Of a stretch of 64,000 bases of DNA, positions 19,201 to 28,500 are shown one piece after another. The stretch is from Shewanella loihica PV-4 (GTDB lineage: Bacteria > Pseudomonadota > Gammaproteobacteria > Enterobacterales > Shewanellaceae), in assembly GCF_000016065.1 (NCBI RefSeq), contig NC_009092.1, positions 496,001-560,000 on the forward strand, in the 5' to 3' direction. The translations under genes were made by a program, and so were the position numbers. A model generated the notes under the pieces. It saw only the letters and a list, made by a program, of their open reading frames with translations, was not told the DNA's origin and did no database searches. How positions within the stretch are numbered: the stretch's first letter is position 1; every line of letters begins with the position of its first letter.

Positions 19201-19961
19201 CGCTGCAGATCTATTCTACCGCCATGCGCGATTTCCACTTCGACGTGGACACCGCATCCAACGGCGCCGAGGCGCTATACAAGCTGGAGCACAGACCGGT
19301 GGATCTCCTGCTGCTGGACTGGATGATGCCAGAGATGGATGGGGTCGAGGTGATCAAGGCACTGGATGCCATGGTGGCCGACGGCCGCCTGGAGAAACGT
19401 CCGGTGATCATCATGATGACCGCCTACGCCTCCGAGCCGCTCAAGGAAGATCTGGACGATCTCGACATCTATGCCATGTTGCAGAAGCCGTTCAAGGCCT
19501 CGGCCCTGTTCGACGAGATCATCGCTGCCTTCATCGACAAGCCCAAGATCAATCCGGCGGCCGCGCTGCCTGTGGAAGGCAACGCCACGGGTACTGGGCA
19601 GATCCTGCTGGTGGAAGACAACTTCATCAACCAGCAGGTGGCGACCGAGCTGCTCAAGAGCGCGGGTTACGAGGTGGACGTGGCCGAGAATGGTCAGGTG
19701 GCCCTGGATATGGTGGACGCCAAGCAGTACGACGCCGTGCTGATGGATATTCAGATGCCAGTGATGGACGGTCTGACGGCCACCAAGGAGCTGCGTAAGC
19801 GCTACACCAAGGAGGAGCTGCCGGTGATCGCCATGACGGCCCACGCCATGTCGGGGGATCGCGAGAAGAGCCTGGCGGCGGGCATGAACGCCCACATCAC
19901 TAAGCCTATCGTACTCAACGAGCTGTTCGACACCCTGGCCCAGTGGATAGTGCGTCACTAA
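16269..19961 (+). CDS. Hybrid sensor histidine kinase with dCache, two PAS and two receiver domains
   Basis: 1230 residues. A transmembrane helix (about 24-41), a periplasmic dCache-like sensor (about 45-345) and a second helix (about 353-372) are followed by a coiled linker, PAS domains at about 460-570 and 580-705, a HisKA domain with the phosphorylated His at 731 (NMSHEIRTPMN), and a HATPase domain with the N box NMLSNAVKF, G1 DTGIGIS and G2 GGTGLGLSI. Two receiver domains follow (about 980-1100 and 1115-1230), both with intact Asp, Thr and Lys. No HPt domain is present, so a separate phosphotransfer protein is needed. AAAGG precedes the ATG. No cognate partner is adjacent. Confidence 0.95.
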   Translation: MKSTEPDLQLKSPIQKNYNRAVFYTYIGVIIMALLTAWIFFERQKTQMMDQREELVERHVLQIDLLLESSIRAVKSLRNVAVDHLRLGELVRTDRLPQYEKFNESGQFFTLEPSYAQSGKPFTNMGRITGAGSLNGRSDKFYQELEMLFELSLSFPVARQAAPKASSIYYISKHRMMSYYPWPSDEQRFRDELLKKQQFQLVTPAMNPQRSVAWSPAYVEPNGKGLLTTVGVPIYLEDEFIGSINLDMTLSSLDKQIRLYFKMPGTVILLDQQNNILSHSDIDAADINRVFHISQKIPSALHSVPESELFDAHEGIMRNGYYIHSVALQNAPWRLLYLQDENELFKDSWEKLELTFLLVVIALSVLVTIVHWQTRRSFVNPASRLLSHLEGCSQEPRKPPAKITQGWEPWFQLVSRIFEENQQYTRHLAEQNRRLDNLVARRTERLKETTERREREYALLRSLLDSIPEAIIFKDKEGKYLGCNKSAERMLGYTESEMIGQDSQTMTSNEQSMRIRAEDERVLSERTPLRYQEKVELAGKPVLLDTLKLPFYNRRGELLGLIAVWRDVTREYESAEQLRLSEERYHLAMDAVEDGLWDWYLDSEQIICNPAYYSMLGYKSNEFPALVSTIDELVHPDDRIRVQEYREQYLADPIGAYDVEFRMRGKSGMYHWVLSRGRVVEFTSDNQPKRMVGTHKDITRHKSNEVALLEAKQDAESANLYKSEFLANMSHEIRTPMNAIIGMLQLASRTQLTPQQADYLDKAGFSAQSLLRIINDILDFSKIEAGKLELERVAFPLDKVLDHALDLNALKAQEKGVELLLYAPVTAGLILEGDPLRLGQVLINMLSNAVKFTQSGEIELGCEDVGERDHRITLKFWVRDTGIGISKEQQESLFDAFAQADGSTTRKYGGTGLGLSISKHLVSMMGGTMQVQSELGVGSTFSFTISFEIAEEAEVKPLIVPEVIGNLKTLVVDDNPTALQIYSTAMRDFHFDVDTASNGAEALYKLEHRPVDLLLLDWMMPEMDGVEVIKALDAMVADGRLEKRPVIIMMTAYASEPLKEDLDDLDIYAMLQKPFKASALFDEIIAAFIDKPKINPAAALPVEGNATGTGQILLVEDNFINQQVATELLKSAGYEVDVAENGQVALDMVDAKQYDAVLMDIQMPVMDGLTATKELRKRYTKEELPVIAMTAHAMSGDREKSLAAGMNAHITKPIVLNELFDTLAQWIVRH

Positions 19962-19993
19962 TTAGACAGTGCAATGCGCATGTGCGAGAACAG

Positions 19994-20016
19994 AAGGGGC
20001 CCTGGCCCCTTTTTTG
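19994..20016 (+). terminator. Terminator after the hybrid kinase gene
   Basis: AAGGGGCC pairs with GGCCCCTT over a 2-nt loop, followed by a run of T residues, 32 bp after the stop codon. Confidence 0.9.
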
Positions 20017-20183
20017 TGGCTGTCGCTCCGCTGGCCAACAAGGCGGGGAGGCTTATGATGCGGCGTGAATTATTTGCACTTGAGCCAGAGTGGAGACCTG
20101 TTAAGCTAAGTGACTGATATTCACGAGACGCATAATATTTGAACAACTAAGTCTCTCATTATAAGTCTCAGCAAGGAGATAAC

Positions 20184-22583
20184 ATGAGACCCTCTACACT
20201 CGCGCTGGCCCTTGCCCTCATTCTGGTCCCGACTGGCCCCCTGCTCGCCGTCGAAAATAGCGCTAAGGTGATCAAGAGCAGCCAGGCCGCTAATGGCTTT
20301 ATCAACCTCTTCTATCAGCAAGGCTCGGGCGATCTCTACCTGGAGGCGACCCGCCTCAATCAGCCTTTCCTGCTGGTGACCAGCCTGCCCCATGGCGTGG
20401 GCTCTAACGATATCGGCCTGGATCGCGGCCAGCTGGGGATGACCCGCCTGGTGCAGTTTGAGCGCCACGGCCCCTATCTCATTCTGAAACAGCTCAACAC
20501 CCGCTACCGGGCGACCACAGATAACGGCGCCGAGCAGCGGGCAGTCAAAGAGGCCTTCGCCGAATCTGTGCTCTGGCGCGGCAAGCTGCTGGAGGGCAAG
20601 CAGGCGCTGGTATCGATTAACGACCTGGTACTGCGAGACCTGCACGGTATAGCCGACACCCTGGAGCAGACCAAGCAGGGGCATTATCAGCTGGATAAGG
20701 AGACCTCGCTCATCCTGCCTCAGGGGGTGAAATCCTTCGAGCGTAACAGCGATGTAGACGTACTGCTCACCTTCAAGGGCGCCAAGGCCGGGCCTCAGGT
20801 GGCCGAGGTCACCCCAGATGGCAAACAGATGTCGCTGCGGATGCGCTACTCCTTCGTCGAGCTGCCGGACGACAACTACCAGCCCAGGTCCTATCACCCC
20901 AACAGTGGCTACCTGTCTGACGAGTATCTGGATTACGGCGCGCCAATCGACAAAGACATAGTGCAGCGCCATCTGCTGCGTCATCGCCTGCAGAAGGTCA
21001 CCCCGGGCGATGCGCCCAGCGAGGTGGTGAAACCTATCATCTACTATCTGGATCCCGGTGTGCCCGAGCCTATTCGTAGCGCCCTGCTAGAGGGCGCTCG
21101 CTGGTGGGAGACCGCCTTCAACGAGGCGGGCTTTATCAACGGCTTCAAGGTAGAGCTGCTGCCGGAAGATGCCGACCCTCAGGACATTCGCTACAACGTG
21201 ATCCAGTGGGTACACAGGGCGACCCGCGGCTGGTCTTATGGCAGCGCCATCGCCGATCCCCGCACAGGTGAGATCATCAAGGGCCATGTAACCTTGGGCA
21301 GTCAGCGCGTCAGGCAAGATCACCTCATCGCCCGCGGCCTCACCGCAGGCTGGCAAGACAGGGAGGCGGCCGCCCAGGCGGTGACGGAGCTCTCCCTGGC
21401 GCGTATTCGCCAGCTGTCGGCCCATGAGGTGGGCCACACCTTAGGCCTGGATCATAACTTTGCGGCGTCGAGTAACGATAACGCCTCTGTGATGGATTAC
21501 CCGCACCCCAAGGCGACCCTCAAGGGCGACAAGATAGATATCTCTGCCCCCTATGATGAGGGCGTCGGTGCCTGGGACAAGTTTACCGTGGCCTATGGCT
21601 ATGGTCAGTTTAGCCAGGAAGATCAACAGGCTAAGTTGACTGAGCTGATGCAGGCGGTGGAGCGTCAGGGGCTAAGATATATCGGCGAAGCAGATTCGCG
21701 CCGCGCCGGTGCCAGCCATGCCTACGCCAGCCTGTGGGACAATGGCCAGGATCCTGTGGCCGAGCTGAGCCGCCTGGCCAAGGTGCGTGAAGTGGCCATC
21801 GACGGCTTTAGCGATGCCGCCTTGCTGAAAGGCCAGCCCTATGGCGAGCTGCGCGACGCCTTCGTCCCCATCTATCTGCTAACCCGCTATCAGATAGAAG
21901 CCGCGGCCAAGTTTATCGGCGGCACCGACTATACCTATTCCACCCAGGAGGGCGGGCGTAGCTGGCATTATATGGCGCCTGAGCTGCAAAAGAATGCCCT
22001 GGAGGGCCTGCTGCAGGGCCTGAGCGTGGATGCCCTGGCGCTGCCAACCAAGGTGACCGATGCTCTGGTGCCGAAGTCGGGCAACTATGGCGCCACCCGC
22101 GAAAGCTTCGATAGCGCCACCGGCGTGGTGATCGACCCTATCGGCATGGCCGAGGTGCTGAGTCGTCACACCTGTGGGCAGCTGCTGCAGCCGATGCGAC
22201 TAAATCGCGTCAATCAGGGCTACTTTGCCGACAAGGAGCAGCTCTCCGTCGTCACTCTGGTAAACAAGCTGCTGGCCAAAACAGTGTTTGCCGATGCCCC
22301 TAACGGCCCAAGCCAGGGGGTATGGATGCGGGTCAACGCCGTGGTGCTCGACGCCCTGTTGGCTAGCTACCACGACGGGGCGAGTTCGCCCGAGGTGAAG
22401 GCGCAGCTGGCGGGCCGTCTGGCTTTTGCTCAGAAGCAGCTCAGCCGACTGGTGAAGCGCAGCAGCGACTATGAGGCGGCCCACTATCAGTGGCTGCTCG
22501 ATGGCCTGGAGAAGGGGCTGAAGGATAGCAAGTACAAGCTGATCCACAAGCCGTTGGCCATGCCGCCGGGTTCGCCGATTTAA
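20184..22583 (+). CDS. Secreted zinc-dependent metalloprotease (DUF5117/DUF4953 type)
   Basis: 799 residues with a signal peptide ending near LLAV. The zinc site HEVGHTLGLDH begins at His414, giving three His ligands and a catalytic Glu, and is followed by a methionine-turn-like VMDYPHP segment (about 437). This is the metzincin arrangement. Upstream is the DUF5117-like region (about 60-190, with LPHGVGSNDIGLDRGQLG) and downstream the DUF4953-like region, together making the large bacterial family of unknown natural substrate. GGAGAT precedes the ATG. The gene is single and ends in a strong terminator. Confidence 0.92.
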   Translation: MRPSTLALALALILVPTGPLLAVENSAKVIKSSQAANGFINLFYQQGSGDLYLEATRLNQPFLLVTSLPHGVGSNDIGLDRGQLGMTRLVQFERHGPYLILKQLNTRYRATTDNGAEQRAVKEAFAESVLWRGKLLEGKQALVSINDLVLRDLHGIADTLEQTKQGHYQLDKETSLILPQGVKSFERNSDVDVLLTFKGAKAGPQVAEVTPDGKQMSLRMRYSFVELPDDNYQPRSYHPNSGYLSDEYLDYGAPIDKDIVQRHLLRHRLQKVTPGDAPSEVVKPIIYYLDPGVPEPIRSALLEGARWWETAFNEAGFINGFKVELLPEDADPQDIRYNVIQWVHRATRGWSYGSAIADPRTGEIIKGHVTLGSQRVRQDHLIARGLTAGWQDREAAAQAVTELSLARIRQLSAHEVGHTLGLDHNFAASSNDNASVMDYPHPKATLKGDKIDISAPYDEGVGAWDKFTVAYGYGQFSQEDQQAKLTELMQAVERQGLRYIGEADSRRAGASHAYASLWDNGQDPVAELSRLAKVREVAIDGFSDAALLKGQPYGELRDAFVPIYLLTRYQIEAAAKFIGGTDYTYSTQEGGRSWHYMAPELQKNALEGLLQGLSVDALALPTKVTDALVPKSGNYGATRESFDSATGVVIDPIGMAEVLSRHTCGQLLQPMRLNRVNQGYFADKEQLSVVTLVNKLLAKTVFADAPNGPSQGVWMRVNAVVLDALLASYHDGASSPEVKAQLAGRLAFAQKQLSRLVKRSSDYEAAHYQWLLDGLEKGLKDSKYKLIHKPLAMPPGSPI

Positions 22584-22600
22584 GCTCTGTTACATTAGCT

Positions 22601-22627
22601 AAAAGCCCCGCATCGCGGGGCTTTTTT
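22601..22627 (+). terminator. Terminator after the metalloprotease gene
   Basis: AAAAGCCCCGC and GCGGGGCTTTT form an 11-bp stem with a 3-nt loop and a T run. It may also serve the convergent gene on the minus strand. Confidence 0.93.
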
Positions 22628-22655
22628 ATGGTCTAAATTTGCCCGAGCCGGCGGG

Positions 22656-23195
22656 CTAGAGACGCTGCACCGAATCGAGGAAGTTGCGGGCGGTCTGCTC
22701 TTCACGGCTGGACTGATAGCTGGCCATCAACAGCAGTAGGTGGTCGTCGATGATATAGATGTGTTGCAGCATGCGGGTATCGTCCTTGGGCAGACGCATC
22801 TCTACCTCGTAGCCACGCATGCCATTGGTGTTGATATAGCCCTTGCTGAGGATCAACTCCTCGAGAATGGCGGCGACTTCAGGCCCCGCCATGCTGGTGT
22901 ATTTGTCCATTTCATACGGAAGAAACTCCAGATCTTCTGGCTCGAAGCGTTCCATCGACGACTTGAAGGTCATCACGAACATGGTGAGCTTGTCATCGGC
23001 TTTTTTCTGGGTATTGAGGGACTCGAACTCCACCTGGGTGTTTTGCTTGTGCAGCACCTTAGGATCCGGCAACAGCTTGAGGCTTACGGGCACAGAGGTG
23101 AGGCGATAGGTTTGTAGCGGGTAGGGGGCAAACCAGTGTTGGTAGCCAAAGTAGAGCGCAGCCACCAGGGCCGCCAGTTTGATCAGGTGCGACAT
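22656..23195 (-). CDS. Membrane-anchored protein, family not recognised
   Basis: 179 residues. A single N-terminal hydrophobic helix (about 5-20) is followed by a soluble, periplasm-facing domain with mixed alpha/beta character, including KLTMFVMTFKSSMERFEP (about 69-86) and an HIYIIDDHLLLLMASYQS strand-rich segment (about 145-162). The size and the ending resemble small periplasmic sensor or PsbP/DcrB-like folds, but I cannot name it. It is convergent with the metalloprotease gene and shares the terminator zone. Confidence 0.65.
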   Translation of the reverse strand: MSHLIKLAALVAALYFGYQHWFAPYPLQTYRLTSVPVSLKLLPDPKVLHKQNTQVEFESLNTQKKADDKLTMFVMTFKSSMERFEPEDLEFLPYEMDKYTSMAGPEVAAILEELILSKGYINTNGMRGYEVEMRLPKDDTRMLQHIYIIDDHLLLLMASYQSSREEQTARNFLDSVQRL

Positions 23196-23504
23196 GTTTG
23201 TTTCCTTGTCTGCTTAGCCAGGGGCTAAGGGTTATCCGTAACGCGTCATTGGGTCGTGCCAGCCATATCTGCCCGACTTGCCTTATTTGCTGTGCATTGC
23301 GCACGTGTCATGCAAATAGACTCAGCGGCTGCAGCAACCAAGTGAGTTTACCCAGCAAATCACCCAAATAGCAAATTTGCTGCTGGGTGGCTTGCCATGC
23401 AAAAAGTGTAACAATTTGCAAGCCTTACTGTGATCTTGTTCAAAAAATGTGGGGTTTAGGTTAGTATCTTTGTTAGCTAATTGTGGTCAATAAGATTGGA
23501 GTAC
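23196..23504. other. Intergenic region with a large palindrome
   Basis: About 309 bp between divergent genes. At 23361-23389 lies a nested palindrome: CACCCA, then the perfect dyad AGCAAATTTGCT (23370-23381), then TGGGTG. It could be an operator or a hairpin. A TGTGATCTTGTTCA half-match to the CRP consensus lies at about 23429-23442. No gene is seen. Confidence 0.5.
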
Positions 23505-23813
23505 ATGATGAAGTTGTTAGCCAGCACGACCTTAGCTTTAGCCTCTCTACTACTTACTACCCAGGCGTTTGCCGAGAGACCAGATTTCTCTAAGACCGCT
23601 GCGGCAAGAGCCGATTATCTCTTTGCCAACAACCCAAGTGCGCAGCTGGATCAGGTGCAGCGGTCAAGCAGTCGTCATGATTTTTCCAAGACGACCGCCG
23701 CCAACAGTGAGTATCGCTTCGCCGACAATCCTCCCGCCGATGAGACCGAACTCGAGCCGAGAACGACTCAGCACGATTTCTCGCGCACGGAAGCGGCCAG
23801 GAAACAGAGCTAA
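23505..23813 (+). CDS. Small secreted protein with three FSKT repeats
   Basis: About 102 residues: a signal peptide ending at AFA, then three repeats of about 32 residues. The repeat core is (R/Q)(P/H)DFS(K/R)T-x-AA-x3-Y-x-FA-x-NP. Copies begin at about residues 22 (RPDFSKT), 54 (RHDFSKT) and 86 (QHDFSRT); the last is truncated. The repeat has no family I recognise. The GGAG before ATG 23505/23508 supports the start. It is monocistronic with a strong terminator. Confidence 0.7.
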   Translation: MMKLLASTTLALASLLLTTQAFAERPDFSKTAAARADYLFANNPSAQLDQVQRSSSRHDFSKTTAANSEYRFADNPPADETELEPRTTQHDFSRTEAARKQS

Positions 23814-23831
23814 AGCATTTTTGATCTTGTG

Positions 23832-23857
23832 AAGGAGCCGCTTAGGCTCCTTTTTTT
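23832..23857 (+). terminator. Terminator of the FSKT-repeat protein gene
   Basis: AAGGAGCC and GGCTCCTT form an 8-bp stem with a 5-nt loop, followed by a T run. Confidence 0.9.
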
Positions 23858-23931
23858 ATGGCTGTTTTTGCGGTTGTTTTGCAGAGTTAGCTAAGGATTT
23901 GAGTCGGTCATTTGAGCCAGTCTCTTGAACC

Positions 23932-24315
23932 TTAGCGGTTAGCCTCGGCGTGCGTCTCGCCCTGCCGCGCCTCCAGGCGCATCAGCTTACGGCCCTGACG
24001 ATAGGCGTCTATGATGCCGATGAGCCAGCCGAGGATGAAGGCCCAGGTGGCGGCCTCGACCCAGAAGGCCTCGCCACCCTGGGGTGCCTGGCTGATGGCG
24101 GCATAGATAGCGCCATAGTCCAGCGGCAGCTCGCCCGACAGAATCTGGTCAGATACCGTTACGGCGCGGTTGACCGCCTGATACAGCAGGTAGGCGAGGC
24201 CGCTCAGGCTGATGCAGGAGATCAGTGTCCCGGCGTTATAGCGCTTGAGGTAGAAGTGGCCCGACCCCGGGCAGACGAAGGCCGAAAGCAGGGTGGATAT
24301 GATGGCTTTATTCAT
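23932..24315 (-). CDS. Small multi-pass membrane protein (TM2/DUF5683-like)
   Basis: 127 residues with hydrophobic helices at about 5-20, 30-48 and 86-104. The N-terminal segment PGSGHFYLKRYNAGTLIS resembles the G-x-G-x-H-x-FYL hairpin entry of TM2-like proteins. Charged C-terminus. Function is unknown. It is followed upstream, on the same strand, by the lipoprotein gene ending at 24368, about 52 bp away, so the two are likely co-transcribed. Confidence 0.65.
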   Translation of the reverse strand: MNKAIISTLLSAFVCPGSGHFYLKRYNAGTLISCISLSGLAYLLYQAVNRAVTVSDQILSGELPLDYGAIYAAISQAPQGGEAFWVEAATWAFILGWLIGIIDAYRQGRKLMRLEARQGETHAEANR

Positions 24316-24367
24316 AATGTTCGCTTCTGAGTTGTTTGGTTTCAGCCTCTACACATTAGCGGCTGAA

Positions 24368-24751
24368 CTATTCCAGGTCGATGCGCCTGATGGCGGCCCT
24401 GAGGTGTTCGGCCTTGGCCCGCATTGTCTCGGGTGCCCCGTCGCCTTGGGCGGCGAGCTGACTCTCAATGCCGCTCAGCTCCTGCACCAGCCAGCCACGC
24501 ACCATCACATAGTAGCGCGAATCCGTGCCGTAGCGGGCGATCACCTCTAGCTGCTCGGGTGATGGGGTGGCGATCGCCTGCTGCAGCGCCTGCACCATGG
24601 CCCCCAACTCTTGCTGCTCTGCCTGGTGACTAGATTGAGACTGAGTCTGGGACGGATCTTGGGCCTGACCGTGACCATTGGCGCAGCCGGACAGTATTCC
24701 GGTGATGAGCAGGCTGGCTGCAAATAGGGTGAACAAAAACAGACGAGCCAT
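24368..24751 (-). CDS. Small lipoprotein, function unknown
   Basis: 127 residues beginning MARLFLFTL; the lipobox LSGC gives acylation at about residue 22. A Gln/Ser-rich linker (QSQSSHQAEQQ) is followed by a helical domain with repeated Leu and Glu. ATG 24751 is chosen because GTTGGAC lies 9 nt upstream. No family recognised. It is the first gene of the pair with the TM2-like protein. Confidence 0.6.
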   Translation of the reverse strand: MARLFLFTLFAASLLITGILSGCANGHGQAQDPSQTQSQSSHQAEQQELGAMVQALQQAIATPSPEQLEVIARYGTDSRYYVMVRGWLVQELSGIESQLAAQGDGAPETMRAKAEHLRAAIRRIDLE

Positions 24752-24868
24752 GGGCGTGTCCAACTAAGTGGCCTATAAGTGAGTCTGATAATAACAGCTC
24801 TTTTGGGCCTGTTTAGCCTTATGGATTAATTTTTATGCAAGCTACACCCGCGCTGTTTATCTGTGAAG

Positions 24869-24898
24869 CAAAAAAACCACCGCCTCGGGGCGGTGGTC
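24869..24898 (-). terminator. Terminator of the cytochrome gene
   Basis: On the minus strand ACCACCGCC pairs with GGCGGTGGT, followed by a run of T residues, just past the stop of the c-type cytochrome gene. Confidence 0.9.
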
Positions 24899-24911
24899 AG
24901 CAGGTGAAATC

Positions 24912-25322
24912 TTAGTTCTGTTTCGCGCCTTCATCTATCCAACGCTTGATGAGGGCGATCTGCTCGCTGCTGAGGGGCTTTCCTTCGCCTTGCGCAAATT
25001 TATCACTGTGGTGGGGCGGCATCTGGATCTTGCTATCGACCTTATGGTCGATCGCCAGGTAGAGGGTGCTGGAGGCGGAACTGCCGGGAACCACGACGGG
25101 GCCAAGCTGGGTACCGCGCATCACGCCCTGATAGCTATCCAGTGCCAGATGGGTTTTTGCCATGCCTTCGCCTGCACCCGAATGACAGCTGATGCAGGAG
25201 GCGTTGAGTATGGGCTGTACTTCGGATGAGAAGCTCACCGGCCGCTCACAGCCCAGTAGCGCCGTGGCGGCCAATGCTGCCACCAGTAACAGGCGCCTGT
25301 CGATGGAGTGATGAGCATACAT
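24912..25322 (-). CDS. c-type cytochrome lipoprotein, single heme
   Basis: 136 residues. The signal sequence carries a lipobox LLGC (Cys at about 25). A heme-c site CISCH lies at about 47-51 and a likely axial Met in IQMPPHH (about 103). This matches the small single-heme cytochrome domain seen in planctomycete-type PSCyt proteins. It is probably an outer- or inner-membrane-anchored electron carrier. Start at ATG 25322, with GGAGG 4-8 nt upstream; a longer open frame crosses the RND gene in the other reading frame and is not coding. It has its own terminator. Confidence 0.85.
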   Translation of the reverse strand: MYAHHSIDRRLLLVAALAATALLGCERPVSFSSEVQPILNASCISCHSGAGEGMAKTHLALDSYQGVMRGTQLGPVVVPGSSASSTLYLAIDHKVDSKIQMPPHHSDKFAQGEGKPLSSEQIALIKRWIDEGAKQN

Positions 25323-25465
25323 AGTATCCTCCCAATAACCTTGTATTATGTACGGTTTAAGTATAGTCCCGCCGCGCCTAATCCTCCTGTGTGGTGAGTG
25401 AGACAAGGCGCCTGTGGTGAGCGGGTGTAAATCCAGCTTGCCGCTAAAACCGAGATGAACCAAAG

Positions 25466-25492
25466 AAAAAGCCCGACTCTCTCGAGCCGGGC
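25466..25492 (-). terminator. Terminator of the RND pump operon
   Basis: GCCCGaCTC pairs with GAGcCGGGC in a hairpin followed on the minus strand by a T run. It lies 27 bp after the RND gene stop codon. Confidence 0.8.
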
Positions 25493-25518
25493 ACGCCGGG
25501 AAGCGAAATGTAAAGGGG

Positions 25519-28500
25519 TTATGCGGTCTTAGGCACCTTGATGCCGAAGACCAGGGTGTAGGCCACCGGCAGCACCACCAGGGTGAGCACAGAGGCGAAG
25601 CCAAGGCCGAAGATGATGGTGATCGCCATGGAGCCGAAGAAGGCATCCGGCAGCAGGGGGATCATCCCCAGCATTGTGGTGATCGCCGCCATCAACACCG
25701 GACGCACACGGCTCACCGAGGAGTCGAATACCGCGCGGTAGGCATCCTTACCCTGACTCAGCTCGAGGTTTATCTGATCCACCAGGACGATACCGTTCTT
25801 GATGATCATCCCGGTCAGACTCAGCAGACCCAGCAGCGCCATGAAGCTGAAGGGGGCATCGAACAGCAGCAGGCCTGAGACCACGCCGATCAGCGCCAGC
25901 GGCACGGTAAACCAGATCACCAGGGGCTGTCTGACCGAGTTAAACAGCAGCACGGTTATCAGGAACATCGCCAGGTAGCCAAGTGGGATCGAGCTAAATA
26001 CCGATTGCTGCGCCTCGCTTGAGGTCTCATATTCGCCGCCCCATTCCAGCTCATAGCCGGCGGGTAGGCTGATGGCCTCGACCTTAGGTCGCAGTTTTCT
26101 AAATACCGAGTCAGCGGTCTCGTTGCCGCCGTTCAACGGGTCGGCGAGCACAGAGATCACCCGCTTACGGTCGCGGCGCATGATCAGCGGATCTTCCCAC
26201 TCTGTGGTGAAGTCACTGACCACCTGAGAGATGGGCACGAACACATTGTTTTCCGTGCTCCACACCTGCAGCGCCGAGATGCTGTCGGCATTGAGACGTT
26301 CATCGGCCGGCGCCCGGGCAATAATTGGTAGCAGATGGCTGTTCTCACGATACAGGCCGACATGCTTGCCGCTGAAGTTGGTCAGCAGGGCGTTATCCAG
26401 ATCTTGCTTACTGATGCCGGTTTCCCTGGCCTGAGCCAGTGCCAGCTGTGGACGCACCAGGGTTACCTGGTTACGCCAGTTGTGGCGCACGCTGGTGGCG
26501 CTCGGCTCGGCGAGGAAGATCTCGCTCGCCTGCTGGGCCAGCTGTCTCAGCACCTCTGGGTCTTCGCCGTAGAAGCGTGCCTCGATCTTGGCCGCCGGGC
26601 TGGGGCCATTCTCCATATACTTGAAGCGATATTCCGCCTCTGGGTAGTGCTGTACCAGGTCCTGCTCGAGCCTGCGCATATAGGCATTGAGGGTCTCCAG
26701 ATTGCTCATCTCGATCAGCAGCTGGCCATAGGCGGCGTAGCCCTTCTCCGGCACATAGGGCAGCACGAAGCGCTGGGCGCCCTGGCCGACCACACTGGTG
26801 ATGTTCACCAGGCCGAGATCCTGTTTCTCCTGCTCCGCCATTAAATCCTGCTCGATACGACCCAGCAGCGCCTCGGTGGCCTTGATGTCGCTGCCTTCAG
26901 GCATCCACACATCCACGAAGAAGATAGGGGTGTTAGAGGCCGGGAAGAAGACGTTTTTCACCTGACCAAAGCCCATCACCGAACCCACCAGGGCCAGCAG
27001 CACGACCAGCAGGGTCAGGCCGCGAAAACGCATCGCCAGGCTCAGGCTGCCGCGATAGAGCTGGAACAGCCAACCCTTGTAGGGGTCGCTATCTGCTTCA
27101 TCGGGGATCTCGCCATCCTTAAACAGCAGATCGCAGAAGAAGGGGGTCAGCGTCATGGCGGTGATCCAGCTGATAAACAGGGAGATCAGCAGCACCAGGA
27201 ACAGAGAGATACAAAACTCACCCGTGGCGTTGTCCGACAGACCGATAGGCGCGAAGGCGATGATGGCAATAACCGTCGCCCCCAGCAGTGGCCACTGGGT
27301 CTGAGTGATCACCTGCTTGGCGGTCTCCAGACGCGACTGGCCGCGCTTGAGGCCTATGATGATCCCTTCAGTTACCACGATGGCGTTATCCACCAACATC
27401 CCCAGGGCGATGATCAATGCCCCCAGCGAGATGATCTGCAGCTCGATATTGAGCACCTTCATCATGATGAAGGTACCGAGAATGGTGAGCAGCAGCACTA
27501 GCCCCATTAGCAGGCCAGATCTCAGCCCCATGAAGATCAGCAGCACGCCGATAACGATGGCGATCGATTCCGCCAGGTTCACCAAAAAGCCGTTGATGGT
27601 CTGATCCACCATCTTGCTCTGGTCGTAGACTGTGGTCAGCATCATGCCCACCGGCAGCTCGTCGCTGAGCGCCATCATCTTCTGATTGACCGCCTCGCCC
27701 ACCTTGACCACGTTGACGCCGCTGGAGAAGGCGATGCCCACAGACAGCGCCATGTCGCCGCCGCTGTGATACAGGTTGCTCGGGGTCTCGTCCATCGCCT
27801 TGTAGATGTTGGCGATATCCCCCAGGTAGATCAGCTTGGCGCTACCGGGCGCACTCACCACAAGGCGTGATAGCGCCTCGACGCTGTCGAACTCGCCCGT
27901 GGGGTGGATGCGGATACGGTTGTCGCCCACGCGAATGCTACCCGCGTTAGAGACCACGTTCTGGCTGTTGATCAGGCCATAGATATAGTCCTGGTTCAGG
28001 CCTAAGGCGTTGATCTTCTGAGTGGAGATCTCCACTACTACCTGTTGGTCGACGATACCTGCGATGTTGACGCGCTTGATCCCATCGACCAGCACCAGCT
28101 CGCGGCGCAGAAAGTCGGCATAGTTTTCCAGCTCGCGTTCGCTGTAGCCGTCGCCGCTGAGGTTGAGCAGAATGCCATAGACGTCGCCGAAGTCGTCGAT
28201 CACCTGAGGTGTCATGGCGCCGCTGGGCAGACTCCCCTGGGTATCGCTTACCTTACGGCGCACCAGATCCCAGATCTGCGGCAGCTTCTCGGCGTCGTAC
28301 TTGTCCTCCATCTCAATCTGGATCTGCGACAGGCCGGCGCTGTTGATCGAGGTGATATGTTTCACCCCATCGAGCTGCTGCAGCGCATCTTCCAGGGGCA
28401 GGGTAACCTCTTCCTCCACCTGCTCCGGCGAAGCGCCAGGGTAGGCGGTGACGACCAGTGCCTCTTTAATGGTAAATTCGGGAAATTCCAGCTGCCCCAG

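Noticed and set aside
25323-25646. An Arg/Ser/Pro-rich N-terminal extension of the cytochrome gene
   Set aside because: It crosses the 3' end of the RND gene in a different frame and its composition is typical of non-coding shadow. The lipobox and GGAGG fix the start at 25322.
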